64,000 nucleotides of DNA, from NCBI GenBank assembly GCA_017163975.1, contig JAFFSR010000004.1, positions 2,046,001 to 2,110,000 of the forward strand, written 5' to 3'. The notes beneath the pieces were generated by a model. The model searched no databases. It was given only the letters and a program-made list of their open reading frames with translations, and was not told where the DNA came from. This document shows, piece by piece, positions 20,860 through 32,500 of the stretch (position 1 is its first letter; every line of letters begins with the position of its first letter). The position numbers and the translations under genes are program-made. The stretch comes from Anastatus disparis. Its lineage: Eukaryota > Arthropoda > Insecta > Hymenoptera > Eupelmidae.

Positions 20860-23805
20860 AATGAAAATATTTTTTTCTACACAGACAAATCAATAAATTG
20901 TATCATTAACTTTTTTTACTCTGTGTGGGCTATTAAAATCAGCAGCACGATGGACCTGGGCTTTAAAATTTTAGGAATCTAAAAAACTATTGCTCATTGT
21001 AATTGTATCGTTATGAATATTAAGAATTTATTGATCTCTAAGAGTCATATACAGTAAAAACCTTTATTTAATACAATGCCAATGTTTCAAAAGCCATGAA
21101 ACTTTCCTTTTCAGAGTTTAAAAAATTTTAACTTTTTAACTTTTATTAGAAATCTTAAAGAATACGCAAATGAAACTTTAATTATAAATTTCAATTGAAA
21201 AATAAAAACAGATTTTTCAGTTGACAAACCCTAAACTTTTTTTAACTTTATTCTTGAATAAAATTTCCTCTCAGAAAGGATTATTTTTGTAACACCTTAA
21301 AAACCCCTTTTATGATCTTTTTTCTTTTTTGTAAATTTAGAAAACTTCAGCAAATTAAATCTGAAAACTCTAGACTTTGCTTTTTGGAACATATTGAATT
21401 AACTTAACTGAATTTTTTTTTTGCGTGCTAATGGCTTTATCTAATTGTTCACTTGCAACTACAAATTAATTTTAAAAAATTGAAAATTTTCGTAAAATAG
21501 AAAATTTTGCCCTTTACCCTTATCAATTTCAATTTACAGTAAATTCCAAAATCCCTTGAAAATTTTAAATTTTCGAAAATTGGAAAACAAATAAAATGAA
21601 ATCGAATTTTTAGTTTTAAAAATACACTGATCAAGTTTCATTTTACTTTTCTCTTACACAATTTGCCCTTCCTGCTTACAAGTACCTTGAACAAAAAATT
21701 AAAGAATCTGTCAAGAGACGATATCCAATCATCTTAAATTTCATTAAGATTTTTTATTACAATCCTTGGATAAGTACACTTATAAAAATATACGATGGTC
21801 AATTTATTACTTACAAATATACGAGATTGCATTTCCTGATGGAAACCTTTAAAATCAGTTTACGACTCACCTGTAACATAAAAAATGTTTCAATTAAATG
21901 TTTGCTCATAAACGTAAGTCATAAATATTGAATCATCATCAATTTTTTTATCTTTTATTACTAAATTATTTTTTTAACTTAAATAAAGTGATTTATTTCA
22001 TATGCTATTTAAAATATTGTCCTTCGTGTTATTTTTTCAATTAAAAAAAATAATTTTTTTATTCTTACGCTAAGATAAAAAACTGAAATAAAAACAACGT
22101 GTCGCATTCTGTTTTGCGCAACACGATTGCAGCGTTTTTTCGATCGTGTCTATTCAAAATGTATTGTAGCCAAAGCAATATTTCGATCCTGGCGCTTCTG
22201 GACATTCCCAAAAAAAAAGAGCAAAGAAGAGCAACAGCTGCTACACTTTGCCACATATGTAGGAATGATTTTGCATACGTAAAACCTTCAACTGCATAAA
22301 GATAAATTTTTGCATTTGATTGAGTATTATTTTTTTTCTTTGTTCTTTTACATGCTTTATTCTTCTATTTTTTTTTAACGAAAATTCTTGTTTCAACTCA
22401 CGAGCACTTTATTACATTCTTTTTTGTTATCTCCTTGCACAAAAAGAAACGTCAAGTCGATCAAGGATAGAAAAGATCACGTACATTCTGAGTGGATAAA
22501 AAGAATAGCAACTTAAGTTTTTCTCCAAAGTATGTACGCTTTAAAAACTTTCCAAGAGGCTACGTTACTTTGTTAGAATTTCGAGCTCTTTTTTTCTCTC
22601 AAATGCTGATGTTTGAATTGTTGTAATACTATACTACTTCAACTTCATACTTTCTTGTAAGAAGTTAAATTACAAAATTTAAAGTAAAGTACCATTACTT
22701 TTGTTTCTTATAAGACACTAGAGAAATTTAATAAATAAAGAATTTTTCTGTTATTAAACGAAATTACATTGAATATTTTCATGTAATTAATCTATAAAAA
22801 GTTATAATTAAATAAATTGTCAAGTCTCTTTTCACAACTCATTAATGTTGATTATTCATTCTTGAAAAATAATAATAATTTCTTAGTACTATAATGTTTA
22901 AACCGGTAAATTCAAAGTAAAGTAGGTAAGTAAGTAATGTATGAATAATTAAAAGGATATTTAATATTTAATTTACTCTATAATGGGTATTTTTTATTTA
23001 ATCATCGAAACGCTATGAAAATAAAAACGTTAAAAGTAACTATAGATCGTTTGATATTTTATTTCATACCAGAAAGGTTTTAATTAAACGTTGAGAGTGT
23101 TGGCAATTATTTCGATGTGAAATTGAAATTTCAATTAATGTTTTATACATTTAGTTTATTTTTATATTCTCATCCTTTTTATCTTATGATTAAAGCTTTC
23201 GAAAAGAAATGTTTTTCTTTAATACTTTTAAAATTATCATTTTAACGAGATCGTAAGATTATTTCTGCCTTCAAAATCCATCATCTTTTCCTTTTTTTCT
23301 TATATTCAAAACATTTCAACACAAAAGTACAAAAAAAAAAAGATAAAATTATCTTTGCAAAAACTTCCGTGGAATGCTAATTTCAAAATTATCATATTTC
23401 AAAAACTTTTCCTTTTAAACTAAGAAGTAAAAAAAATAAAATAAAGAAGAAAAGGAAAAGTAAAAAAGAAAGCTCTCTATCACATCTTTATCCGTTAAAT
23501 CTAAAATGAAGATGTTTTAATTTGTCCGCAGATCCACAAGTCGTTTTCTTTTCTATTTTTTTGCTTTTTTTTCGAAAATTAAAAGGGATAGCGCGTGCTG
23601 AAACTCTTGAAAACTTCTCGCCGACTAGCCATTTTTCAAAGTAAATGCAACTGAAGGAAAAAAAATCAATTTTCAACCTGCAGCTTAAATAAAAGAGCAA
23701 AGCTCTTTAACTCATTTAATAAAAGAGAGGCTTCTAGATACTATATACTCTTTATCAAATTGATGCGCATTAATCTCGGAAGTAAGCAAATGAAAATTTT
23801 TTATG
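20860..23805. other. AT-rich non-coding stretch
   Basis: No gene supported. Short frames near 22070-22300 lie on both strands and show no domain. The stretch 21100-21650 is rich in AAATTTT-type words. There is no RNA gene or regulatory signal I can defend. Confidence 0.5.
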
Positions 23806-24113
23806 TACACTGAAAAAAATAGAATCTAGAACCAATGAGAATCCGCTTGGTGGTAGAAGATTTTCGTTTTGTTTTAAGCCATAGTAGAATTCCGCTTGAC
23901 TCTAGAGGAAAATCTGCTTCAATGATATCGACTTCCTTCTAATAGATATTCTGCTACCACCTAGCAGAAATATTTTTGAAGCAACTAAACTTTAATATGA
24001 TGAATGTTCATCTTGATTATAGTTATTAGGTTCGACTAGATTTCTATTTGATCAAGAACTAAGAATCAAATAGATTTTTCCTCTTACTCCTAGATTCTAT
24101 TTTTTTCAGTGTA
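23806..24113. mobile_element. 308-bp MITE with perfect 24-bp termini
   Basis: The left end TACACTGAAAAAAATAGAAT continues CTAG and is exactly complementary to the right end (24090-24113). If TA is the target duplication, the terminal repeat starts CACTGAAAAAAATAG, as in Tc1/mariner-type MITEs. The interior is palindrome-rich around CTAG and GCTTGG/CTGCTACCACC-type words and has no protein. Confidence 0.82.
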
Positions 24114-24294
24114 TGCATTTTTTTGAGTGATTTGATTTGGAGTTTAAATAAAACACATCATTAACAAAAAAAATTCATATTCTTCAATGGGTATATTTTT
24201 TTAAAAAACGCTGATATTTTAATTTTTACTAAAAAAATTATTAGCTGTAACCTCTGAACCTTAGAAAGACCAGATTTTATGACGTAAAAATTTT

Positions 24295-24483
24295 ATTTTT
24301 GCCATTCTAACCCCAAAATCGCAACTTCGTTGCTCTTTCTTGGCTCTCATGGCAAAAAGTACGGTTTGCAACTGGTATGAAAAGGCTTTTTTACGAAACT
24401 CGTTACGACCCTCGCCTTTGGCTCGGGCCGTAAACTTCTCGTTTCGTAAATAAAGCCTTTTCATACCCGTTACAAAATGTACT
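24295..24483 (-). repeat. paired-hairpin element, copy D
   Basis: In minus orientation. The motif hairpin spans 24358-24483: outer AGTAC/GTACT, then GGTATGAAAAGGCTT paired with AAGCCTTTTCATACC, TTACGAAAC paired with GTTTCGTAA, and loop ACCCTCGCCTTTGGCTCGGG around 24409-24427. The companion hairpin 24295-24357 (TTTTTGCCAT/ATGGCAAAAA) lies on the far side, as expected for this orientation. The element starts (reverse strand) at TAATAATAGTACA. The tail found in copies A and B is absent. Confidence 0.72.
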
Positions 24484-24823
24484 ATTATTACATTCATAGT
24501 ACTTAATGTTTTTTTGATTTAATAATTTGATTAATTTTTAAATAACACAAAATTCATACAATCTATTGTTACTACACTGTTAAAGAAAATTGAATTTTGC
24601 TGCCAGTATATTTATGAAATTTCTATTTTTACTTGAAATTTCATGCAATCGTACATTAAAGATACGGTAAAATTATTATTTTTCATGCAATTTTGCATTA
24701 AGACAAAAAGATAAATTTTTATTTTCGATTAATAAATTTTTATTTGCGTATAAAAAATGTATTTTTATATATATGCATAACACATATGTAAGCAATTTAT
24801 TTGTTTTATATAATACTTCTACA

Positions 24824-25018
24824 TTTTTTTATTTAACGTCGTTGTATTTCAGCTATCGATACGATGCTAATTAGTAACGGAGGTCGTTTCAGTGTATTTG
24901 TAGACAAAGCACATGCAACGTACAGTGGTGCTTGTATAAATCGGCCGAGAGCAGGATTTGAACTCGGATCTCCGAGATTACGAATCCATCGTTCTACCGA
25001 CTGAGCCACTGAGACCTT
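24824..25018 (-). mobile_element. tRNA-derived SINE, copy 2
   Basis: On the minus strand the head reads GGTCTCAGTGGCTCAGTCGG with B box GTTCAAATCC, then the shared body and end ACGTTAAATAAAAAAA. Body changes such as GTAGACAAAGC and TTAGTAACGG show moderate decay. Confidence 0.87.
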
Positions 25019-27146
25019 TACTTCTATATTTGAAATGTATCAACTACTTTTTCATATCGATCATCATTAATATATTTATTATTTGTGTCATATCTGATAG
25101 TTAATAAATATATCTTATGAGCTTTTATCAAAATTAATCATAAAAGTTTAATGCAATTTCCACACTCGTTAATTTCCGCACTTCGATCATAAAAAATTAT
25201 ATTTAAATCATAATTAATGATAAATAAGAAATACCAAAATCATGCATGATACTTAATAAATAATATTATTGGATGATTATCCGATATCAAAAAAAAGAAA
25301 AGTGCTATCTTACATATAAGCATGAGATACAACAATCCCTTTATAAGTAACGATAATCAATCAATGAAATAAATGTATATATCCCAGCCTTTTATTATTC
25401 ATACACTAAATAAAATATCGAAAATATTATCTCTAAAAATAAAATACCGACTTTTCCCTTTTTTTTGTAGCACATTATATTCCAATAATAATTACCATAT
25501 AACAATTACGATATAAATAAAACAAATTTGTACTTTAGGTAAAAAGACTACCAAATATCTTATTGCCATTACAGTCCATTTACAGCGGGCAAAAGATTCA
25601 TATAGATCGTCGTAAGGGTTAATCCTCCGACCATTCTATTGCCTATTTCGACTAACATATCCTTACAGTAACAATCCTTTATTTTCCTCTCTCTCTCTCC
25701 ATTGACAACGCCTACACGTCCAAAAAAAAGAAGAAGAAGATAGAAGATTCTATGAAGTAGGATAGGCTTATCAAAATGTCCGTAGGGGTGTCTCATCGTC
25801 TCTCCAAGATTCATTCAATCATCGACCTACGCAAAATAAAAAAAAAATAAAAAAGAAAGTAAGAAGAAAAAGGACCAAGCGTTTGACTTTAATTTGATGA
25901 GTGTCGAATTACTGGATTCTAAAAATACAGCCAATGTATTTATATGTGCGCGTTATTTAAACCAAACACTATTAATTAGCTTCTCTTCGCAGCACGAGTA
26001 AAGTAAGACAACTGGACGATTTGCGAATGTGTTGGACCTGTAGTTTTAAGCAAATCGATCAACGTCTACAAACATACCGGCTATTACTATGTCAACATAT
26101 GTAGACAGTATATAGAGCTTCATGTTGGTGATGGGTTAACAATGTTGGGTTTATACAAAATTTCTTATATTTATTTTGCTTTATTGTTATATAATTTGAA
26201 AATGATTTTTATCGTAAGAAAAGATTTGATGAAAAAATCTAATTATTTATATTATACGATTATTATGTTGAGGAAAATATTGATTTGTTGTATTTACAAA
26301 ATTATCAATGGAGGTAAATATTCCCTTGCATGTAAATTGAGGATAAAAAGTCTGTATATAATAATACACGCCTAAATAAGAATTTGAATAACATTTTGAA
26401 TATTAAGTGAAGTAAGATTTTTCAAATTTTATAAAAAATTAATTTTAAATGTTAAATATGCAAATAAAAAAAAATTCCCATATTTGTTATATTACATTAC
26501 GTATCTTCAAATATTTAAAGTTAGCAATTAAATGGTAATATTTAAAAACTATAATACTTTTAACAATGTAACTTCGAATAGAAAAATTATCTAATCTAAA
26601 TAGAATCAAACAAAGCACATCTTACATTGACATACTGAACAACTTCAATATATTACCAAAGTATTACATCAAGATAAAATCATTTGCATTGACTCATTAC
26701 AAAAGTATCGATGTAAATGTAAAAAACTTCAAATAGAAGTTAGTCGTCTTCTAAGAATTCAACATGTTTTGAGAAGATCTTGTTTCTATAATTACTCACG
26801 AAGCGTAAACATACATAGATAATGAAACGAGTGATTCAATTCAAATTATACGCGCCTTCGTAAAGATAAATAATCCATGCAGATTAAGTCATCTTATAAA
26901 TTTTATACATACAGTATTAAAACATTTAATATTAAGTCACATACGCAAACATACTAAAAATGGTTTTTTGAGTATTTGATACCTAATTAAGATATAACAA
27001 TTTAATGTTGAATAAAAAAAAATATTTGAATATTGAACAATTATATAATTCATGTTTAAAAAAATGTATAAAAATTTAACTTTATTTTATGCATAATATC
27101 AGGAAAAACTTTTCTTTTATATCAGAACAACAATTTAGAAAAAATA
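25019..27146. other. AT-rich stretch downstream of the minus-strand gene
   Basis: No gene supported. A short GC-normal patch at 25570-25820 and one at 26000-26130 are not coding by any sign I can see. The 3' UTR of the gene at 27147-29590 presumably lies in the right part; AATAAA-like signals on the minus strand (TTTATT) are abundant and so not informative. Confidence 0.45.
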
Positions 27147-27324
27147 TCATTTCGTATCGGTTTTAAAAACATCTGAATTAGTAAACCTTTCGCTATGAAT
27201 TGATATCCTCAAATATTTTTCAAATGTTTCTTCAATAACCGGTGCTACCTTAAAATCGAGAATACTATTAATCCATGATCTTATCGATGAATCGATATAT
27301 GTTTGATTATCAGAATCCAAAAGT
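27147..27324 (-). CDS. unrecognised multi-exon protein, last exon
   Basis: The minus-strand gene at 27147-29590 is assembled from eight exons; this is the last. After acceptor AATTACAG it reads LLDSDNQTYIDSSIRSW, then LDFKVAPVIEETFEKYLRI, and ends FKTDTK with TGA at 27149-27147. The split codon AT|A with the previous exon is in phase. The amphipathic helix with PVIEETFEKYL recalls the C-terminal helix of JHBP/takeout-like and mite group-7-like lipid-binding proteins, but the match is only structural intuition. Confidence 0.68.
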
Positions 27325-27404
27325 CTGTAATTTATAAAAATTTAATCAATGAAAAAGAAAACATTATCTGTTATAAATCAAAATTTTAAATAAAAATTTC
27401 TTAC

Positions 27405-27571
27405 ATAAAATTGCAGATTTTAAATTCAAGTAAATTCAAATCAATTTTATTGTCCTCTAAGCTCCTTAGGGAGAACGTTAAATAAGAGCCTTCAGTTTTA
27501 TAGTGTTCTTGTATATGGAAAGATCGACTTTCTAAATTTCCGCATTTAACAATAAAACTTTTGTATTCAAT
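27405..27571 (-). CDS. unrecognised multi-exon protein, exon 7 (of at least 8)
   Basis: Acceptor TAATTATAG and donor GTAAGAAA are canonical. The peptide IEYKSFIVKCGNLES, then HIQEHYKTEGSYLTF, SLRSLEDNKIDLNLLEFKI has the alternating pattern of beta strands, with two cysteines overall. It joins the flanking exons in phase (phase 0 at its start, phase 2 at its end). Confidence 0.68.
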
Positions 27572-27665
27572 CTATAATTATTTTTTTTTTATTTTTAATA
27601 AAAAGATAAGTTTTCTTTTTTGCGTAATTAATAAAGTTTTTAATAATAAAAGTTTTTTATCTTAC

Positions 27666-27939
27666 ATTAAGATCAGCAAAGTCAACAGGAACGTATATAA
27701 CTACAAGATCATTTTCAAAAGATATACAAGCGCTTCTCTTTCTCAATAAAAAATTAAAACCAGTTAATGAATTTTTGAAAGCTTGAAAAGATTTCTTTTC
27801 ATCTTTTTTATAATTTAGTATCACAGATATATTCGGCAAATGGATTTTAGGTACTTTTTCTATCAGCAAAAGATTCGTTGTATCAATTATTTTATCCACT
27901 AAATTATTAAATGCCAATTTCATTTTTTTCGCTCGGAAT
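27666..27939 (-). CDS. unrecognised multi-exon protein, exon 6
   Basis: The longest exon, 274 bp, between AAATTTTAG and GTAAGATAA. The peptide starts RAKKMKLAFNNLVDKIID, then EKVPKIHLPNISVILNY, and ends VVIYVPVDFADLN. The order helix, 'P..LP', strands resembles the start of a second domain like the first half of the protein. It is the only exon long enough to look like a gene by itself; the ATG inside it is probably not the true start, because upstream exons join in phase. Confidence 0.7.
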
Positions 27940-28272
27940 CTAAAATTTAAAAATTTTCAGATTAAATAATGCAGCATTTTTAATATACAATGTTTAAAAA
28001 GACATAAAAATACATTAAATTTAATACAGTTTTCATTAAAATTTTCACTTAAAGTTCAATGTATTTCGATCATTACAGTGATATTAAAGTATAATAAGCA
28101 TGAAAACTAATGTTTATTAACATAAATTTAATTCTAATTTGCATAAAAATGAATACATTTCACAGTAATTTTAGTGTAGAATCACACTAAATTTAATGCA
28201 AATTTTGTTGAAAATTAAAGTACGCGCATTAAATTTAATGTCTTTTTTTAACAATGAAATTAAAGGATTCAC

Positions 28273-28414
28273 CTGAAATCATCTCTAAACGAAAATACAT
28301 TACCAAGCGATATGCTAACTGAAGTTAGATCAAAAGCTGATCTTAATTTAGCTTCTATCATATTGATTATGTTTTTTGTACTATTATTTATAAGGTATTG
28401 TACAAGTGAATGTT
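28273..28414 (-). CDS. unrecognised multi-exon protein, exon 5
   Basis: Between ATTTTTTCAG and GTGAATCC. The peptide HSLVQYLINSSTKNIINM, then AKLRSAFDLTSVSISL, ends FSFRDDF. The first codon is split A|AA and the last AG|A, both in phase. The following intron (27940-28272) contains AT-rich inverted words (ATTAAATTTAATG in both senses), perhaps a small insertion. Confidence 0.66.
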
Positions 28415-28485
28415 CTGAAAAAATAAATATTATCTTGAACAATAAAATATATATAATCAGGTAATATCATTCAATTAACAAGTAC

Positions 28486-28658
28486 TTATATGTTTAGCTT
28501 GAATTTTATTGTAAACAGGTATCATTTTTTTATCTTTTTTATAAATAAGCGATATGCTGGCATCAACGAATTCGTGTATTATGTGATCAACGAGATAACT
28601 ATCTTCGGCAATGTACAGTCCAACAACAGATTTAACTCTGACTTTCGTTAAATGAAGT
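28486..28658 (-). CDS. unrecognised multi-exon protein, exon 4
   Basis: Acceptor CACATTTTTAG and donor GTACTTG. The peptide LHLTKVRVKSVVGLYIAED, then VDHIIHEFVDASISLIYKK. It alternates hydrophobic residues as beta strands do. The donor GTACTT was chosen over nearby GTs because it keeps the frame into exon 5; the alternative makes a stop. Confidence 0.66.
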
Positions 28659-28798
28659 CTAAAAATGTGAATATTTTTATTTTTATTAAATGATTAAATT
28701 TTATGAATTTAAAAAAAAAATAATAGTAAAAAATAAAAAGCTGAAAAATAATCTCACTTTTGATATATTTATAAAGGAAAAGACAATTACTTACTTAC

Positions 28799-28969
28799 TT
28801 GTAAGTAGATTCTAGAGATTGGTTTAAAACGCTACAAATGCGTATTTTACCATTGATTTTTGTGTCCGAAAGCTTAAATATAAAGGTCATGGCCAATGTC
28901 TTGAGATTTCCGATACTAGAGACTAGAAAAGCATTTTGCTTTTCTTCCATTTCGGAATTTAATAATTCT
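28799..28969 (-). CDS. unrecognised multi-exon protein, exon 3
   Basis: Acceptor TTTTTTTAG and donor GTAAGTAAG (near-consensus). The peptide ELLNSEMEEKQNAFLVSS, then NLKTLAMTFIFKLSDTKI and ICSVLNQSLESTY. Both split codons stay in phase. Several 'xFKLSD'-like strands support a secreted beta-rich lipid-binding type fold, which I cannot confirm. Confidence 0.68.
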
Positions 28970-29056
28970 CTAAAAAAATTAAAAATAAAATGCAATTAAA
29001 TGCTTTAATTAAAATGAGAATTTTTATAAAATTATTAATCATAAATTTATTCTCAC

Positions 29057-29154
29057 ATGTGATCGAAACCTAATTTGAAACGTATATCTTCAATTTTCGT
29101 GCAATGCTCATCATACATTTCACGATTTCCATTGAATAATGTTCCATCCCAATG
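29057..29154 (-). CDS. unrecognised multi-exon protein, exon 2
   Basis: 98 bp between GTAACAG and GTGAGAATA. The peptide reads HWDGTLFNGNREMYDEHC, then TKIEDIRFKLGFDH. It has phase 0 at its start and phase 2 at its end, linking cleanly to exon 3. Confidence 0.68.
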
Positions 29155-29519
29155 CTGTTACAGCGAAAATAAAGGATTAGAATCAATTTAAAATATTAAC
29201 ATTTATTATTGTTGACTTTAAAATTCAAATTTTACAATAAAATCAATTATAAGCTTATTCAAATTTATACAAATTTAAATGAGGTTTTATCAATTATTTA
29301 AAATTTTAAAAAATTTAATATAAAAATTTTACTCAAATTTTTATTTTATAGAAAAAATTTTTCACTTAAACGATTGTTAAACTATTAAAAAATAATTTAA
29401 ACTTTTTTAAATAATCCATAAAACTAGATAATAGTTATTAACTGAATAAATAATAAAAATAATTTCATCCTTGATATTTATTTACATTAAGAATAACAAA
29501 ACTAGAAAAAGAAACTCAC

Positions 29520-29590
29520 ACAACGTATTGGTTCTATGCAAATTTCATTAGCGCGTTCTACTGCTTCTGCCAAAGCTTCATTGTCATCAA
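29520..29590 (-). CDS. unrecognised multi-exon protein, first exon found
   Basis: After TTTCAATGCAG the 71-bp exon reads DDNEALAEAVERANEICIEP and ends IRC at donor GTGAGTTTC. It begins in mid-codon, so at least one more 5' exon exists, probably with the start codon and a signal peptide. I looked upstream on this strand to about 30100 and found no convincing one. The assembled protein is about 424 residues without that exon. Confidence 0.65.
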
Positions 29591-32500
29591 CTGCATTGAA
29601 AGATTATTAAAATTAAATTTCATTTCAATATAAAAGTATAAAAGGATCGCATTAATTTTATTACTTTCTATGTATTCCATTATTATATTTTGAAGAAGAA
29701 TTTTTAATCTTATCTCAGCTTATGAAGTTTATTTGAAGGTTATATTTATCTGCTTCACCGATGAAATTTGATTGTATTGATTTCTCCATGAAAATGAATA
29801 TCACATAACTTTATTTTAACTGCGAATCTATTGATCACTTATTTTATCATCACTATTTAATTCAGAATTATTTGAATTTTTTATTTTAACTAATATAACA
29901 CATTTTGTTAAACATTTTTTAATTTAAAAGTTAATTTTTTCTCACATCTTTACATACACTATTGTTTATCAACAAACACGTGTCCCGTCATAATATGACG
30001 AAAAGATTAAAATTTATGTAACTATATATTTTAAGATGTTTCTTTGTATTTTTCTCGCCTGCGAATTCAAGCGCAAAAACAGTCGACACTGCTAAGCACA
30101 ATTTGTAAGTGAATTATGTACGACGTTATAAGTTTTGTGTGTATCTCGGTGAGTCTTATCGTGCTCCAATGTCTAGATAAAAAGTCTATTTGTAATCGTA
30201 ACAGCGATGTATATACATTTACCAAACAATCTTAATTGAATCAGTAAGATAGCCGAGAAATTTTGATATTAAAATTTAATCGCAAAAAATTATTTAATTC
30301 GTGTATTTTTTAAATCATACAAACAATAATTAAAATATATAATTTTTTCTAATTTGATATTTATTAATTAATTTTGAAATAATTAAAATTGTTAACGTAA
30401 TACAGCATGTAAAGTCATTAAGTATCAAAATTCTCGTTAAAGTTGAGATAATCAAAGCCTTTAAAACTCATTAAAATGTAGTTACATTTTCTTATCAATC
30501 ATACTTATCAATTCGTGTAAGCGTATAATTATAGTACGTGAAACATAGATGTGTTGATAAATTTTATTCTCAAGATAAGATAGTTGTAATATGCTTAATG
30601 TAAAGCATATTGGTGTAATGTATATGCAAAACTTTAGAAGATAGAATAATTCAGATAAATTAACAAAAAAAAAAGTTTGGCCTTATTTGCCGATTTTTCT
30701 TCTTTTTAAAATATTAGTCCTTGAAATTCTAAAGTGCATTTTCTGAAAATTATAACATACTTGATTACACAGAAAGCATAGAGGCATGAATACAAAAGCT
30801 CAAGAATACGGAAATGATCTATATAACCAACTTATATGACTCTTATTTACAAGTGTTACCAAAACTTTATTCTTTATATTTAAATAATTTGGTATCATAA
30901 TTGTATAACGATATTTTATACTTTTATTTCAGTTGTGAATACAAAAATACTGAAATTTAAAAAAAATTTTTTTTTATTTGTAATTTATGAAATTTAATTG
31001 CTTATTAAATTTTTTTTTCGAAAACTTTATAAAATAAATCATTTTGCTTTTTATAAGTAAAAAACGAAACTGTTCATTCAATGTTTACCTCTATTGAAAT
31101 CACAAAAATTCCTGCGATAAATCCCTCATATTTTTTCAAAAAGCTCTTCAGCCTAACCCAAAAAAAGTTTCTTTATTTAACAAAAATCGATAACTATAGA
31201 TACTTTATATATATGTATGTGTGCGCGTGCGAGTGTATGTATGTATATCACATTTTTCGAGTTTTTTCATCAGCTAAAATTTTCTGACAAAAAAATCAGG
31301 TCTGCCATTTATTGGACTAAAAGAACAAGAAAAAAATATAAGTTCCACTTTTTTCATTCTCTTTTCTTTTTTTCCTAAAGTACGAAAAACACGGAAGTAG
31401 ACGCAGATCCCTCAAGAAGAGCGAATTGAGAAAAGGTTAGAGGTAAAAAAAAAGCTCGAGGAAAATAAAATAACGGAAGAGTAAAAATATATCGTAGTAT
31501 TTTGGAAGAAAGAAGAGTATGGAATTCGAGTAGCGACACTAAAACCTCTGACCTGGTATGTCGACCAATCTTTCGTTACATATATAAGGGGAAGCTTTCC
31601 ATCCTCCTTCCCTCCCTCTCCCCTTTCTCTTTCATCTTTCTCACTGGCTTTCTCTCTTACTTGCTTTCTGTTTCATCTTTCTCTCTCTCGCTTTTCCTCC
31701 CTCGCTCTTTATTTCTCTCCATTTACACAGGACGTACGGCGCTTTTACGGGTGTGTACGTCGTAAACCAAGCATGTCATAAGTTTTGAAATGCACTTAGA
31801 GACAAAGCGAGAAAGATTTTTCAAGGACTTAGTGATTCTAAAACATGTGCTCTTTGTTGTATATAGTGTTCCGTGTTATTTTTTTCTTTCTTGTTTTTAT
31901 TTTTTATCTGTTTGTGAATTAGGAATGTATGATGTTTAGATGTGAACACGTGGAAGTAATTTGATTGTTATTTGTATAGCGGTTCAATGGATTTCAATGT
32001 GATGAAGTATCATTCTCTGAATCTACTAAATTGTAGTATGGAATTTCCTGTTTCATGGTTTAAGCTAAAGATTATTATTAAGATTTTAAAAGAAGTTCTT
32101 TTTTCATTTTAACCATAACCATTTATTCAGCCATTGATTGTTAAAAGATAAATGCAGGCAAATATTATATTGTTTTATTCCTACCTCAACATTAATGGCT
32201 ACTTTATTAACTTGGAAAGCGAATCTTTAGAAGTAAGTGAAAAGCGCAATGGGTCAGAAAAGCAAAAATTTTAGAAGTCAGTGATATCTTATTTTCGTTC
32301 CGCTTTTCGATTTAATAAAGTGACGATTTCTGTTGAGGTGAGAATAAAGTTTATTTCTTCCTCACAGGAATAATGCAACTTTAGTCGTAGTTCTATATTA
32401 TGCCATTAAAATTTAATTAAATATATTTTTATGAATTTTTTAAAAATAAAATTATAACTCTCTTACAAAAATGTGAAAATTGAAAGAAATTTTTACAGGA

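Noticed and set aside
31502..31765. Possible secreted peptide behind a TATA-like ACATATATAAGG
   Set aside because: The peptide is a Ser/Leu/Phe run from a CT-rich tract; there is no clean signal peptide plus mature domain.
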